Shown here piece by piece: positions 21,538 through 32,976 of a stretch of 64,000 bases of DNA (position 1 is its first letter; the number at the start of each line of letters is the position of its first letter). Source of the DNA: Bryopsis sp. KO-2023. Taxonomy: Eukaryota; Chlorophyta; Ulvophyceae; Bryopsidales; Bryopsidaceae. The notes under the pieces are model-generated. The model saw nothing but the letters and a program-made list of their open reading frames with translations, was not told the DNA's origin and searched no databases. Position numbers and translations under genes: made by a program. The stretch is from the NCBI GenBank assembly GCA_030272585.1, contig BSYQ01000002.1:7440001-7504000 (forward strand). The letters run 5' to 3'.

Positions 21538-21627
21538 ATTCCTTGCACGGAAGAGACCAGAAAGCATACTGCGATCAAACTGTAAAAATTGGACATGGTT
21601 TTCTTCGTCAGTGCAGCAAGCTAACAT

Positions 21628-22545
21628 GAATGCCGTCCACGGCAGGACTCGAACCTGCAGTCTTCTGCTCCGGAGGCAGACGCCTTCTCCATTACCCATG
21701 TGAACACTCAACAACATCTCGGTTTCCTAGCTCTTTATCTGAGACGAGTGCTGACTACGAGGGTCCCAGAAGTACAAAGACACCTTCCATCCAAACAGTA
21801 CAGATCAGGCGCTACCCTGCTCGACTGTTACAGAAATTAGAGGTAGTTCATTCTCAGGTGCTCTTTTCTTTTTCTTTTTTTCGAATGCAGTTAATGCAGA
21901 GCTTCAGCTGTGCATGTGGTTTCCTTTTTTTGTGTGATTATGTTATGTTTGTTTCCTTTTTTCGAGGCGACCCCAGTCCCTTAAGCATGGTGATCCTGGT
22001 GATTCTTCTATTAGAAGAACGTTTCACTCTGTGCACCTCGTCCTCCACCAACCAGGATGTGCTGGAGCCTACCAGAACTGACATTTGGTTTTGTCGCGTG
22101 TGCTTGAACTCCGCCCCAATGTCTGAAAACGACGTAACCTAAATCTATACTATAGATTGTCGAGCAGAGTAGCGCCTCCTTATCACCCAAGCGGGGACTG
22201 TTGAGCGTGGATCGAAGGTGTCTGTTCTTGGTCCTGTGCTCAGCGTTGATGGTGTATCCTTTCCAAGGGGTAGGTCTGTTCTAGTGCCTTCTCTGAGGAG
22301 TCGGTGGTGGAATGAATGAAGTGCTGGGCAAAGCGCCAGGCGGGAAACCGAGCAGCGATCACTGGCCGCCTGCTTTGGTGGGAGGACAATGCACCAGAGC
22401 TGAGCACATGATTCACTAGCGACAGACGGCCAGAGGGACCGTTCAATTTTCTTCTTTGTTTCACCACTTTTGGAATTATTCTGAGCGTCGTTTGCTGCTT
22501 GTTTTTCACCAGTACTTCATTTATGTTCACCATCAAAAGACAAAT
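21628..22545. repeat. tRNA-Arg-containing duplicated unit, copy 1
   Basis: From the tRNA-Arg to about 22545 this sequence recurs in the same order and orientation at 31702-33500. Shared landmarks are TACGAGGGTCCCAGAAGTACAAA, CCCTGCTCGACTGTTACAG, the AACGTTTCACTCTGTGCACCTCG block, and the block with CACCAGAGCTGAGCACA. The second copy is interrupted by a 936 bp transposon; this one shows the empty site, at GTGA near 21987. Confidence 0.9.
21635..21705 (-). tRNA. tRNA-Arg (CCG), degenerate copy 1
   Basis: The anticodon arm TCTGC-CTCCGGA-GCAGA gives anticodon CCG, and the T-arm GCAGG-TTCGAGT-CCTGC is perfect. The 5' acceptor half (GTTCACA) no longer pairs fully with the 3' half (CGTGGAC), and the D-arm is one base short against the copy at 61721. 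Probably a tRNA pseudogene. Confidence 0.6.
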
Positions 22546-22565
22546 TTGTTGGAGAGTTTTTGTGG

Positions 22566-22650
22566 GCACAAGTGGCCGATTGGTCCAAGGTGTCAGACTT
22601 AATACTTGATGGAGCTAGTCTCCGTGTGGGTTCGAACCCTACCTTGTGCA
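22566..22650 (+). tRNA. tRNA-Leu (TAA)
   Basis: A perfect 7 bp acceptor stem (GCACAAG with CTTGTGC), a Leu-type D-arm (TGGCCGATTGGTCCAAGG), the anticodon loop CTTAATA with anticodon TAA, a long variable arm (GGAG-CTAGT-CTCC) and a T-arm GTGGG-TTCGAAC-CCTAC. One pair next to the anticodon loop is mismatched (A-C). The structure and class II length fit a working tRNA-Leu. Confidence 0.85.
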
Positions 22651-23300
22651 AGGATACTTTGGATCCATCAGCCTTTTCCTCAATCAAATTGAAATATCTG
22701 ACTGGTTACCTCCCTTTGTAGTAAACACATTTCTTTCTTTTTTTCAACAGAAAGCCTCCAATATGTGTATAGGTTTCTTCACTTTAATCATTTTTGGTTT
22801 TTGTTTGCTTGTTTTTGGGGTGCAGTCTTGTTGTCCTCAAGAAATAACCCTACCATGGAGGTAATTTGTTACCCAAAGAATTCAAGGCACAGGGGGTTAG
22901 GCTTGGGTGAATGTGTGATTTTTGGTTTTTTGGGGGGGGGGCGGCGAGGGAGGGGAACTAAACATGTTTTATCAGAAATCTGTGGGTTGGGTTCCGCCAA
23001 GGGGTATAAAAATATAATTTTTGGGTGTCTTTTGACAGCTGTGGTGGCCTACCACTCGTGGGGGTTGTTTAAGAGGCTTTCTTGAGACTGATTTGAGGTT
23101 CTGATGATGGACGATGAGTAATTTTAAAAGTGTGGTGTATAGTTCCTCTCACCTCCTTTTGAGATTTCGACGGATGCTGTATTTTGAATGGGTTGCAAAA
23201 TTTGGGAGGGGGAAAATTGGGGACCAATGGGTTAGTCACAGAAGTAAAAAAATAAATCGAAGGTTTTTTTTTTTTCTTACTTTTTTTTCCTTCTGTGACT
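22650..23300 (+). repeat. Dispersed repeat family R2, copy b
   Basis: The motif ATCAGAAATCTGTGGGTTGGGTT near 22973 and the block GATGATGGACGATGAG...TTTTGAGATTTC...TGTATTTTGAATG are shared with 29.1 kb and 57.5-57.8 kb in the same orientation. They are shared inverted with 33.9-34.2 kb and 15.9-16.0 kb. No coding domain was found. Confidence 0.7.
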
Positions 23301-23980
23301 AGGAAAACAGTTGGGGGTGCATTGTCTTAGAATATACAGCTGCGAAAAAGAAATCTAGAGAGTTCATTCCATGAAACAGAAAATTGAAAATTTGACAAAG
23401 AATAATCGTTTCCATGGAAGAGTTTAGGTATAAATGTCTAACGAGCAACGCCACATGTGGGACCAGCCGATTTCAACCAGCTTTTTTTGTCCTAAATCTT
23501 TTCGAGGTTCTTACCAACTTACATAGTCACCCCCCTGTGCACGACTGCCATTACTGCGACAGTTGAAGAGCACATCCACATTGATTTTGTTTTTATCTTC
23601 CTGAAGAAAACAGAGAGGGGCTGCCGCAGCACCCCCACAGTTTAGTAAAAAGTGGATATAGGCTACACTGGGACATTTCAAAGTCTTTTTTCGCGGGGCA
23701 AAGTTTCCAAAAAAACCTGGATCGCCAGGAACCCGTTTCTGACATGTAACTGCAGAGCATTTCACCGAAACGTGTAGTGATCGAATCAAAAATGTACTCC
23801 TAATTGTTCGAATGAAAAATTTTATGACGTCATGAGACATCTTGTCCCGGTGGGGAAAAGATATTTCCATTTTTCTCATAGGTGAATTCGAAAGAGATTT
23901 TCTTTTTTGGAGGGTCTTGTTTTTTCTGGGTCCTTCCGGATCGTGAAAAAAAGAGAACGGTGAGGCCCGCAATTTAACCC
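23300..23980. other. No gene recognised
   Basis: A minus-strand frame at 23511-23972 is open for 153 codons but has no recognised domain. Confidence 0.4.
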
Positions 23981-26060
23981 TGTCGAGTTTCCTCCCTCTT
24001 CGAATTTTTTATCGAAGAGACAGTATACAAGGGCAAAATGCGCGGCACTCGTGAGAGAGTGATTGACTCTGGGTGGTGAGTCGATGGGTTGGCTTGCACT
24101 ATTAAATGTGTTGGGTGTCTGGCTGATTCAGACGAAACTCAATCACTTTGGAGGCAGGGCAGGGGTGACAAAACTGTTGCAAAGGTTTGAAAAAGCAATA
24201 CACTTTTTGAAAAAGGAGTAGTCCTAAGTTTATGAGTTGTGCTGAATATTTAGGATTGAAGTAGCCCGACTACTTGTGTCTTCTCAAATCATAGAGACTT
24301 AAAATATATAAAAAAACCTAATTGCACACGCTATATTTGGTTGATGGATAAGAAGCTAAGAGAAATTCAAAAAAATGCTTGTCTTCATAGTGGCACCTCA
24401 CAATCAATGGACACATTATAAATCAACAAGATAATGCTCATAACCCCTGAGAAAAATCCCACTCCCAAATCTCCCCATCACTACAAACGGCCACCAAGTT
24501 TTCATCGTCGACCCATATCACATTCACCCAAGAATCTTCGTTCAGATTTTGTGAACAATCAAAACTCCTCACACACTTCCCCTTCTTTGTATCCCATATT
24601 TTTATCGTTCTATCGTACGATCCCGTGAACATCCGACCTTGTTCAACAAAGACAGAGGTCACAATATTTGTATGACCTTGAAAGGTTCGTACATGATCAC
24701 CGCTCTCAAGTTCCCACGAGCGAATATTGCCATCAATCGATCCACAAAAGATGAGTCCATCAGAAACACCCAAGGACCTCGCTCCCCTTTTTTGTTCCCG
24801 AATCACTCTAAGACACGCATTATCAGCTAAGTTCCATATTATAGTCTCGTCATCAGACCCACTGATCAAGAGGTCGCCTGGTTGGGGCAAGAGGCAATTC
24901 ACATCCTCTTTGTGACCTTGAAAGGATCCAACCAGCTCCCACACCCCTTTTCTCCAAATTTGAAGATTTCCATCAAAACCCCCAATGACCACGTTATCGC
25001 CAAGGTCCGCAATTGACCAGATATGGGAATTGAATATTCGGATGCTAAAAAGCACTGCCCATGTGGTTATATCCCATCCACTCAAGTGACCATCGATACC
25101 CCCGGTCACAAGCATCTCATCTATGAAAGAAAGACTCTCCACATAAATAATCTCCTCACAATTAAAAACAAACTCTTTCAAATGGGAGTCGAACACCTTA
25201 ACCCCGTTGCGACCACCCAAGGCAATCAAATTTTTCATCTTGGCACAACAAAATGTGAGAAAATCATTTTCGTCGTTGTGAATGATAGGCTCTATTGGTT
25301 CATGCAACCACGCACGCTCCAAATCGATTTTCCTTTTTAAGGACGATTCCTGATTTGTAACTTCTCGCCAAGATGTGGCCACACACGAGCATCTAGCGAG
25401 CGATCGAGCATGAATTCTTCCAAAAATATCGACCAGGATATCCCTGGGCAAGTCCCATTCGACCGCAATAAAGTCGCTCATGGTTGAGTCCCCCTTCAAT
25501 TCGAAAAAACGACTGATCGATCAATCTGTAGTTGCTGTGCTCGGCAAGAAACCACGCCGTCAAAACCAAGACTTTTTTCGCCTTGAAGAGATCGCGAAAG
25601 TCTTTTCCCAAAAAAAAAAGCTGTTGGGACGCCAGACACCAACACAGAAGGCCATCGCCCGCCTGGAGTCCCATTTTTTTCGAAAAACCACAACGAGAAA
25701 GGCCAGAGAGTGGGCGACAGTGGAAAAGAAGAAAGATTCGAGTCGAACGTCCCAGCGATCAACCCTAGACATCGCAGAGACAAAACCTACAGCCTGAGTC
25801 ACACCCTAACCATCTCCTGCCTTGGTTTCTCGATAAAATTTGAAAAAGCGGAACAAGAAACTTGCGCCGAGAGAACCCACCTGTGTGCGGCAGTCCGATT
25901 TTTTTCCACGTTTCCTGCAGAGAAACTCGATCGCCCGAAAAAGCTGTTTTGGGGTTGGGATAACAGCTCTTTTCAACTGTGGTGGTGGTGTTGTCGGATT
26001 GGTCGACGTCGATGACCCGACTGGTCGACAGGGGGTCAGGTCAAATTTTTCTGCAGTGAG
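23980..26060. repeat. Right arm of inverted duplication (with 17640-19790)
   Basis: Inverted partner of the left arm, carrying the second F-box/WD40 gene. The order of matching flank blocks is mirrored. Confidence 0.85.
24438..25481 (-). CDS. F-box/WD40-repeat protein, paralogue 2
   Basis: A single open frame of 347 residues from the ATG of MSDFIAVEWDLP. By eye about seven residues in ten match the gene at 18250, with the same architecture: F-box at about 8-50 (VEWDLPRDILVDIFGRI, CSCVATSWREVTN), then WD40 blades ending in TIKIWDTKKGK and the shared tail WEWDFSQGL. One blade is one residue shorter (DDETIIWNL against RDETIRVWNL). Differences are spread over the propeller surface, as expected if the substrate differs, though drift would look alike. 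It would act as an SCF substrate receptor. It is transcribed divergently in mirror image to its partner. Confidence 0.9.
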   Translation of the reverse strand: MSDFIAVEWDLPRDILVDIFGRIHARSLARCSCVATSWREVTNQESSLKRKIDLERAWLHEPIEPIIHNDENDFLTFCCAKMKNLIALGGRNGVKVFDSHLKEFVFNCEEIIYVESLSFIDEMLVTGGIDGHLSGWDITTWAVLFSIRIFNSHIWSIADLGDNVVIGGFDGNLQIWRKGVWELVGSFQGHKEDVNCLLPQPGDLLISGSDDETIIWNLADNACLRVIREQKRGARSLGVSDGLIFCGSIDGNIRSWELESGDHVRTFQGHTNIVTSVFVEQGRMFTGSYDRTIKIWDTKKGKCVRSFDCSQNLNEDSWVNVIWVDDENLVAVCSDGEIWEWDFSQGL

Positions 26061-28030
26061 TGGAAGACTGACGATCCCTTTTTCTCTCTTCTTTCGATTC
26101 ACCCCTCTTTTTTGAGTTTTTTTTCCGAGTAGGCTGAATGGCGTCGAGAGAAAAACATAGTTACATCGGCCTGGTGTCGCCCTTTTTTTTTCACGCACGC
26201 GCGCGCGTTGGGGATTTCTGACTGCGGCGCTCCACTGTTATTTCTCCAGATAAAGCGTCGGTTTGACATTTTGCCACTCCACTGTGAGGGGATTGAGACG
26301 CCATTCAAGGGCTGCTGGATTCGGAGTACGATCGCAGAGCTGCGCCCCCTCAAGCCGCTCGTGGGGGGGCTTGCCAGCTGGCTGCTGGTGGAAAAATGAC
26401 GAACCTGGTGTGCGACACTCCAACGAAAAATTGTCGGGAAAAAAAGTGTTGGGACCTGATCTTGAGAATGTCGGTCATGGAAGTATTTCCATATGTTGTG
26501 AAAATGTTGATGGAGGCCATGACTGACGCCCCCTTCATGTTTTGGAGATGAAGGGGTCCAGTAGAATGATGTGTGTGGATCAGATAACTGCTTAATTGGC
26601 ATTGATGGCAGAATGTCACTCGGCACCTGAATGAAATAATTGCTTGTCCAAATTTTTCGTTCAAGTTTTTCTCTTTTTCTTCATCAAGACAAAAATTCCT
26701 TCACTATCTGAGTGCTAAAAATCTTCTATGGAATTAAAAAGTGAAAAAAAAAAAGCATTGGAATGAAAAAACACCCATTGGTGTGGCCTGGATTGTCCCA
26801 CCAGAATTCCTACCTCCCAAGAAATCAGCCTTCTTGCTGAGGAATATTGATTTTTCAATGGAACACTCCCCACCCTTTGTCAAATCATTAAATTCGCACC
26901 TATTATTCCAGCCACTGTTGATTCAATGCTGGTGGATGTGAATTTTGTTTTGAAAATGTGGAAACTCAGTGTTATCGACAGTGGGGGTAGACTTCAAACG
27001 AAAGAAAAGGCGAAATGACTTGGACTCTCCTCTGCTAAGGCCAGCAACAGGAGCCTTGTCTCAAAAGGACTGCAAGAATATCCAAAGGTCTTTCCAGGTC
27101 AGGTTAGTTTTCACCCACCCATCTACTGAAAAAATGAAAAAAAAAAGAAAAGATGAGAAAGAAAAGGTAAGCCAGATATCTAAAGGGAAGGCTTCCTTTG
27201 AATGGGGGGGAAATAAGCAAAAACAACTTCAGAAAAGCATCGCCCATGACTCTTTTTTTTGTGGGTCACTGACCCACAAAATATCAACAGCTGGTCCTAC
27301 AATAGAACGTTTTTAGAAAAGTTTTTTAAACTCAAAATTGCTCAAGGTTCTGCACTGGGCTGTGGACAGGGGTGCATCACCTCGGATCGGTTTTCACCAT
27401 TCTCGATGCTATGATTCAGATTGATGTCAAGAAAAAATAGGTTCAAGGTGATTGAAAAAGAAGCATTGTTCCTATTTTAGGAAGAAAGTAATATGCAGGG
27501 ATTCCTTGTGTGCCATTTCTGTTTTTTTCAAAGCATATTTTTTGGGATTGTTGTTGCTTGCTAATGCCTTTTCTATTTCCCATGTTTCTGTTCGCCTGTG
27601 AAACAGAATTGGTATGATTAAAAGAAACGTGACAAAAAAAAGGGGTCCAGATGCACCAGAGTTGCTGGAGTGCTTCGTTGCTACTGCAATCGATTGGTTT
27701 TTATCAAAACACACACATAGAAGGTGCCTTTTTTTTTTTTGAATTCCCCCACATGCATTACCCTTTTCTCTCTTCCCCATGTAGGTTAAGACATCCACAA
27801 GCCTGATTCTGCCAACCACCCTCCTTTTGTAAAAAGAAAAAAAAAATTGATGGGGCGGTGATCGAATTGGTGGCCTCCGGAAAACCCAAGATTGTGAAAA
27901 TTTTTGGAGCACCATTCACCTGCCAGCCCAAATGAAACTGGAAACAAAAAATGAAATCTTGACGAATCCTCCTGCCGGGCTAAAATGCCAATGGCTGCAT
28001 CACACTTCACAGAAAAGGGTAAAAACAAAA
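25930..28030 (+). repeat. Dispersed repeat family R, copy c
   Basis: Runs parallel to 55250-57050. Shared blocks include CTGCAGTGAGTGGAAGA (26050), CGGCCTGGTGTCG (26165), GCCAGCTGGCTGCTGGT near 26370, the CCTGGATTGTCCCACCAGAATTCC block (26790), GGGTCACTGACCCACAAAATA (27262), GGGCTGTGGACAGGGG (27357), and GAATTCCCCCACATGCAT (27740). No enzyme motif was recognised. Confidence 0.75.
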
Positions 28031-28129
28031 ATTGTTCTAAAGCGTTGCAATCACTTTTGGCCTACCTCCACAATGAATAAAAAGAAAATCAAAGTATTTC
28101 AATTTTTTTTGCTCAATGCATGAGTTCCA

Positions 28130-28330
28130 GCTGTTGGTGACTTTCAATTTGAAGAAGGGACTTCGAATTATCTACTCAAGGTTAGGTCGCGCGATCGAAT
28201 CAGTGGGGCTGCTCTCGTTGATTTGCCGGAAGAGGTTCTGGAGCTCAGCACAACTCCAGGCAATGATATGTGGAATATATGTACGTGTTTTGACAAGAAT
28301 ATTTCAAACACGACTGAGTGCTGTTTAAGG
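28130..28330 (+). other. Possible F-box fragment
   Basis: One plus-strand frame reads RISGAALVDLPEEVLELS, which resembles the first helix of an F-box (LPEEVL). A stop or splice site follows soon after. With four F-box segments elsewhere in the window this may be another remnant, but 18 residues cannot prove it. Confidence 0.25.
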
Positions 28331-28699
28331 TTTCATTTGTAAGGCTTACGAAAAAAGTTCACACCCTTTTGAGTATCAGTTTTTCTTCTTTTTTTTGGGT
28401 TCTTTTTTTGCACCCTTTTGTTCAACGCCTCCACTGACCTTGGGGTGGATCCGCCCAATGGATCAATAGTTGGGGAAGATCAGCAGCAGCAAATTTGATT
28501 TCTAGAAAAAGGACTTGTGGTTGATGATGCCAAAAAGAGAATCTGTATTTTCCGATGTCTTGTGTGTGTATATGGGGGGGGGGGGCTTTTTATGAAGGGG
28601 GGGGGGGAGGGCAATCCTCCACTGAATTTTAATAAAAAGAAGAATAAGAAGAATATTATTAAATGACCTGAACCAGGCCTGATTTAGGTCCCTTGGCGC

Positions 28700-29270
28700 G
28701 GATGTGTTATTCAAGAATGGGTGTTTTCGTTTTTAAACGAGAATAAATGAGGCCTGAAATGGACAGGGACGCCATGGATCGAAAGAAAGATGTTGAAATA
28801 GTTTATTCTCTTCAGAAAATGGTATCTTTTTAAAATTTTCCCTGATACCATTTTTTTTCCCCATTTCAGTGGATTTTTTTTGCCCTTTTTGTACTCTCTC
28901 TTTGTAGTGAACAAAAATCTCTTGGTAGATTTGTTTATTAAAAGAACCCTTCCAAAAATATTAATTTTTAAATTCGTTTTTCTGTTCTGTTTTTTTTTTC
29001 TGGGGTGGATTTCGGTGTCCTCAAAAAGACCTTTGCCATGGTGGTGGTTTTCCCAGAAAGTTCAATCCATAGGGAGGTTTGGGGTGTTATTGTTTGAAGG
29101 GGGGGGGAAGGGGAAATGACGACTATGTTCTTTTGTATCAGAAATCTGTGGGTTGGGTTTTGTTGGGTGGATTTTTGTATTTTTGTTTTCTGGCAGCATT
29201 GTGGGGTGTATTTAATAGGTTTTATTGAGAAGTTTTTTCAGGTTCTGGTGCTGGCGGTATTCGAAGGACG
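28700..29270 (+). repeat. Dispersed repeat family R2, copy c
   Basis: Contains the ATCAGAAATCTGTGGGTTGGGTT motif (29138) and the CCATGGTGGTGGTTTTCC block. It parallels 57070-57700, but without the LINE-like insert present there. Confidence 0.7.
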
Positions 29271-29279
29271 ACTCGCTGG

Positions 29280-30080
29280 GAAAAAATCTCTTCTGACACA
29301 GCCAAGGAATACCATACCAGAACAGAAACCTCATGAGACCAGTTTTCGAGTTTGTGTTGAAGTGAATTCCCTGATATCTGCTTCACCTCCATATGTTTCC
29401 ATGCATGTTTTGAGCCTCCTATTTTCGACACCACCAGAGGCGTATCATGAGCTTTTGTTTTCCACCATAACACAGGCTTCGTACTTTGGATCAGTAGAAA
29501 ACTCTCGACCAACAGTTCCAAGAAAGCAGAAAATAAGGGTGAGACGCTCCTTTCTGATCGCTCGACTTTCTTTGAGAATCCGGACTCGTGTCTTACATAC
29601 GAGCAGAGTGGCTGCTCGAGCAACAGGTAATACTCCTTTTTCGGCACAAGCGAGTGAGGGAAAAATACACTACCACTACCAGTCTCCTCTCCAAAAAAGG
29701 GATTTCTTGTTTTCGGTTGCCATCACCCTGACGAACCTCCACATAAGCGCTTGGCTTAAACACGCACTCACTGGCGGAAGGGCAGACCTCTGGATGGAAT
29801 CCTTGCTTTCCTGCGACTTTGCTGCCCATCCACGTGGGAGCGGCGCCTCGTTTGTTTCGAAACGTGTTGATTGCACACCCAATCCTTCCTTCGTGACTTT
29901 TTTGGGGGAGACCCGAAGTCGGCCAAATTGAGTTCCTCCTCCTCTGTCATCGTTCAACAAAATAAACCAATCAAGCTCGATACTAGAACTCTACTTTTTG
30001 ATCAGGCAAGCGCCAGAAAGCATCGAATCTCAACCACTTTGCGTTCCACATTTTATACCACCCATACCTCTTGTTTTCAT
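29280..30080. other. No gene recognised between repeat and F-box exon
   Basis: A 271-codon plus-strand frame (29116-29931) begins inside repeat R2 and has no domain I recognise. It could include downstream exons of the minus-strand F-box gene, but no clear match was seen. Confidence 0.35.
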
Positions 30081-30088
30081 TGGTCTCA

Positions 30089-30456
30089 TTATGTATCCAG
30101 GCGGCAGATGGTGCCATCTCCACATTTCGCTGCACAAGTACACATGCGCGGGAAAAGGGTGATTCTCAGCTTCCTCGAGCTCCACGAGTTTGACGGTGCT
30201 TCCTCTCCATTCCAAGTCTTCGCCACACAAGAAAACGTTTCTCGATCCTCGTCAAAAAGAAGCGCAAAAACTTTGCAGAGGACCTTTTCTGGCAGCTTCC
30301 ACTCAATCTGTGAGCTCTCCACAATCCTTTCAGCTTTATTCCACGTCTTGGCCACAAAAGAGCACCGTTTCTGATCCTGAAATGGAAGAAGGGTCAAAAT
30401 TTTGCAGAGGACTTCTTCAGGGAGCTCCCACTCAGTCCTTAGGTTTTGGACAGTCG
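30089..30456 (-). CDS. Tandem double F-box exon
   Basis: On the minus strand a good acceptor (T-rich, GTGACAG) at 30457 opens an exon of about 122 codons. It encodes two F-box-like units in a row: EWELPEEVLCKILTLLPF...SFVAKTWNKA, then EWKLPEKVLCKVFALLFD...SCVAKTWNGE. Each is about 40 residues and they share the EW-LPE-VLCK...VAKTWN skeleton, which points to an internal tandem duplication. The skeleton also resembles the VEW-LP...VATSWRE start of the F-box/WD40 genes nearby. The region upstream of the acceptor would translate as a hydrophobic stretch but is better read as intron. After the second unit the frame continues for about 40 less convincing residues to a stop. No WD40 repeats follow. 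Whether it makes a working SCF subunit is unknown. Confidence 0.65.
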
Positions 30457-30559
30457 CTGTCACGAAACAAAAAAGAGCGTAACTGAAGAGGAGTGATATG
30501 GAAAAAAAACTGGGTAATCCAACCAACCGAAAAAAAAACGAGACATGCCACACCAGAGC

Positions 30560-31690
30560 CTATAGCACCAAGGGAATACAAAGAAAACCCCCAGCCAAAA
30601 AGGGTGCTCCCATCGCTCCGGGGTCAGGTTACATCAAAACGAGATAAAGACACCTGTACCTCTGCAAGCAGGATTTCGTTTTTCACAGTGTGTACCTTTG
30701 GCAGCCTCGATCGCCAGTCTTTTCATCCTGAGCTCCTTGCGACTCTGTCAGGGATTTTTTTTCTTCGCACGCATGTTCTCTTTTCTTTCACTTCATTTCA
30801 CATGAGAAAAAAAAAAAATACACTGTTTGATACACTTGCAATACCAAACGGCCGCAGTATCTCCTCCATGGTGTATTTTTTTCCCTCGAAACGTTCGCTT
30901 CTATAATTGGATTTCGACGCTGGATCGACAGTCTATGAAAAGTGCGGCTAAGGATTTACACACTAGGGTCAGATTCTCTCGGAAAAAGCAGACCTGTACT
31001 GAGCGTGAAAGAAAAAATCGGTCGACGATGAGAAAACAGCATAAGAAAAACTCTCCAGCGATCCTAGCGCTACCTGACCAAAACCGATCGAAACACAGAA
31101 AGCAACGTGCGACGCGCCTCAGAAGGATCAAACGCAACAGAAAGCTTTTTGCAGTATACCTTGTGAGAAGTCGGTGGGGTGTTCTTGTTCATCTTCCCAG
31201 CCAAGCTGATAGGCGCCACCAGCCTGCAGGCAAGGGTTTTCTCATCAAGTGCCGTCCAACATTGGGCATATCAGTCACCTTGTCGTGAGTGAGTGTGTTC
31301 CTGCAACGTTTTCGATCGAGAAAATATTTTGAAAAGAAGCTTCCCCATGAAGTGCCACCCTCACGAAAGCCTTGACCTGGCAAAAGTTTCTTTAAGAAAG
31401 ATAGAGAAAAGAAAAAAAAATTGTACATAGACAATGTTTTCTCAATGTATTTTTTGGAATCTTAAGAATGTTTTTTTTTTGGGGGGGGGGGAGTGCAATA
31501 GCAATCCAGATTTTCTTTGTGAGGTTACGCTTTCTTGATGACATGTCAATCGTGGCGCCATTAAATCCAAGCACAGAGCTTTGTGCGATTACAGTCAGCT
31601 ATTAAGTCCAATAGTTTGCATATACACCTGTCCAGCTTTTTCACAGTTGGAGATCATCAAAACAAGTTTGATCATCATTTTTCTTAAAGA
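30560..31690. other. No gene recognised
   Basis: Short overlapping frames and homopolymers (T9G10 near 31470). A basic plus-strand frame at 30827-31288 (KQTCTERERKNRSTMRKQHKK) has no recognised domain. Confidence 0.4.
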
Positions 31691-31708
31691 TGAGTTGGCA
31701 TGAATGCC

Positions 31709-31779
31709 GTCCACGGTGGACTCGAACCTGCAATCTTCTGCTTCGGAGGCAAACGCCTTCTCCATTAGGTCACGTGGAC
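31709..31779 (-). tRNA. tRNA-Arg (CCG), degenerate copy 2
   Basis: The acceptor halves GTCCACG and CGTGGAC pair perfectly and the anticodon loop is CTCCGAA (CCG). The T-arm has lost bases (GCAGG-TTCGAGT-CCAC), so it cannot form normally. Likely a pseudogene. Confidence 0.6.
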
Positions 31780-32040
31780 TCTCAACAATTTCTCGGTTGA
31801 CTAGCTCTTTGTCTAAGACGATTGCTGAATACGAGGGTCCCAGAAGTACAAAAACAACTTTCGGCCGCACAGCAGCACAGATAAGGCCCACTACCCTGCT
31901 CGACTGTTACAGCAATTTAAGGTGCTCCATTCTCATGTTCTCTTTCCTTTTTCTCTTTTTCGATTGCAGTTAATGTAGAGCTTCAGCTGTGCGTGTGTTT
32001 TCCTCTCAACGAGGTGCCCCCAGTCCCTTCAGCATGATGA

Positions 32041-32976
32041 TGTCCGAGTTACCAGTTTTCACTACTAGCGCTAGTACTGAAAATGACTTCCACGTTCATC
32101 ATTCCACGGTTATTGGAAAAAAGATTTTAGATCTCATTTTCTGAACAATTGTTCACAAGACAAAGATAGATCGCATAAAAAAATCTAAAGTTGAAAAAAA
32201 AAGTTGAGAGGCTCGTAGCTTCTCACCAAAATTAGTGCATTTTTGGCTTTTTCTGCATAATTGTCTTTTCTACCATATTATGGTCAGTACCTCAAAAAAT
32301 AAAATTTTCGAGCTCATAGCATAGATTGTAGGTCAATCCACACCTATTGAGGGTTCTAAGGAAAAAAAGCCGGCCTCGTTTGATGTAAAAAACGTTTCGT
32401 TAGGTCAATGCAAACTTGATGCATTTTGACAGTTTCTTGCCGTTTCTTGCCGTTGGAACAATGTATTCTACATGTGGACAACTTATTGTCGACTAATCTT
32501 CAAAACTTTCAGTGTAATGTTTCAAGAGGGATATATTACCTCCAAAGTGATGATTTTGGTGGGAATGAATGTGTTCAGAATGTGTTCTATGTGCCCATGA
32601 TTTCTAGGCTATACTTGTTAGAACCCTTCCAAAATATGAAAAAAAATAGAGATTAAGATGTTTTTTAAATAAAGTTTTCATATTACGAAGTTTTGCGTTG
32701 ATATCTTATGATTTTTGTACAATTAAATCGTACATAAGATCACATCTATGATTCAGATAAAATAAACTCCTAGCAAGGAGATAGGAGGAGTGCATTAGGA
32801 TCTAATGTTTGAATTTTGATTTCATTTTTATTTCCCAATACATTCAAGTCATAAGAAAGGTCTGTGCAAAATTTTGGGAAAAAATATAAAGTTTGAAACA
32901 GAAAGTGTGGGGGGGTGAACATCGTTACTAGCGCTAGTAGTTCAGAACTAGCGCTAGTAACCTGGTAACTCGGACA
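32041..32976. mobile_element. 936 bp non-autonomous DNA transposon with TIRs
   Basis: Terminal inverted repeats TGTCCGAGTTACCAG and CTGGTAACTCGGACA are flanked by the direct repeat ATGA at 32037-32040 and 32977-32980. The paralogous unit at 21.98 kb has a single GTGA there, so it shows the empty site and proves insertion with a 4 bp target duplication. Inside both ends lie copies of the palindrome ACTAGCGCTAGT: one at the left (32064-32075) and two at the right (about 32927-32938 and 32947-32958), probably transposase binding sites. The AT-rich interior has no transposase frame. The superfamily is not recognised; the 4 bp duplication excludes mariner and hAT. Confidence 0.93.

Noticed and set aside
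26099-26664. 175-codon minus frame in repeat R
   Set aside because: The parallel repeat copy at 55.4-55.7 kb does not preserve the frame.
29116-29931. 271-codon plus-strand frame
   Set aside because: It starts inside repeat R2 and shows no recognisable domain; length alone is not enough.
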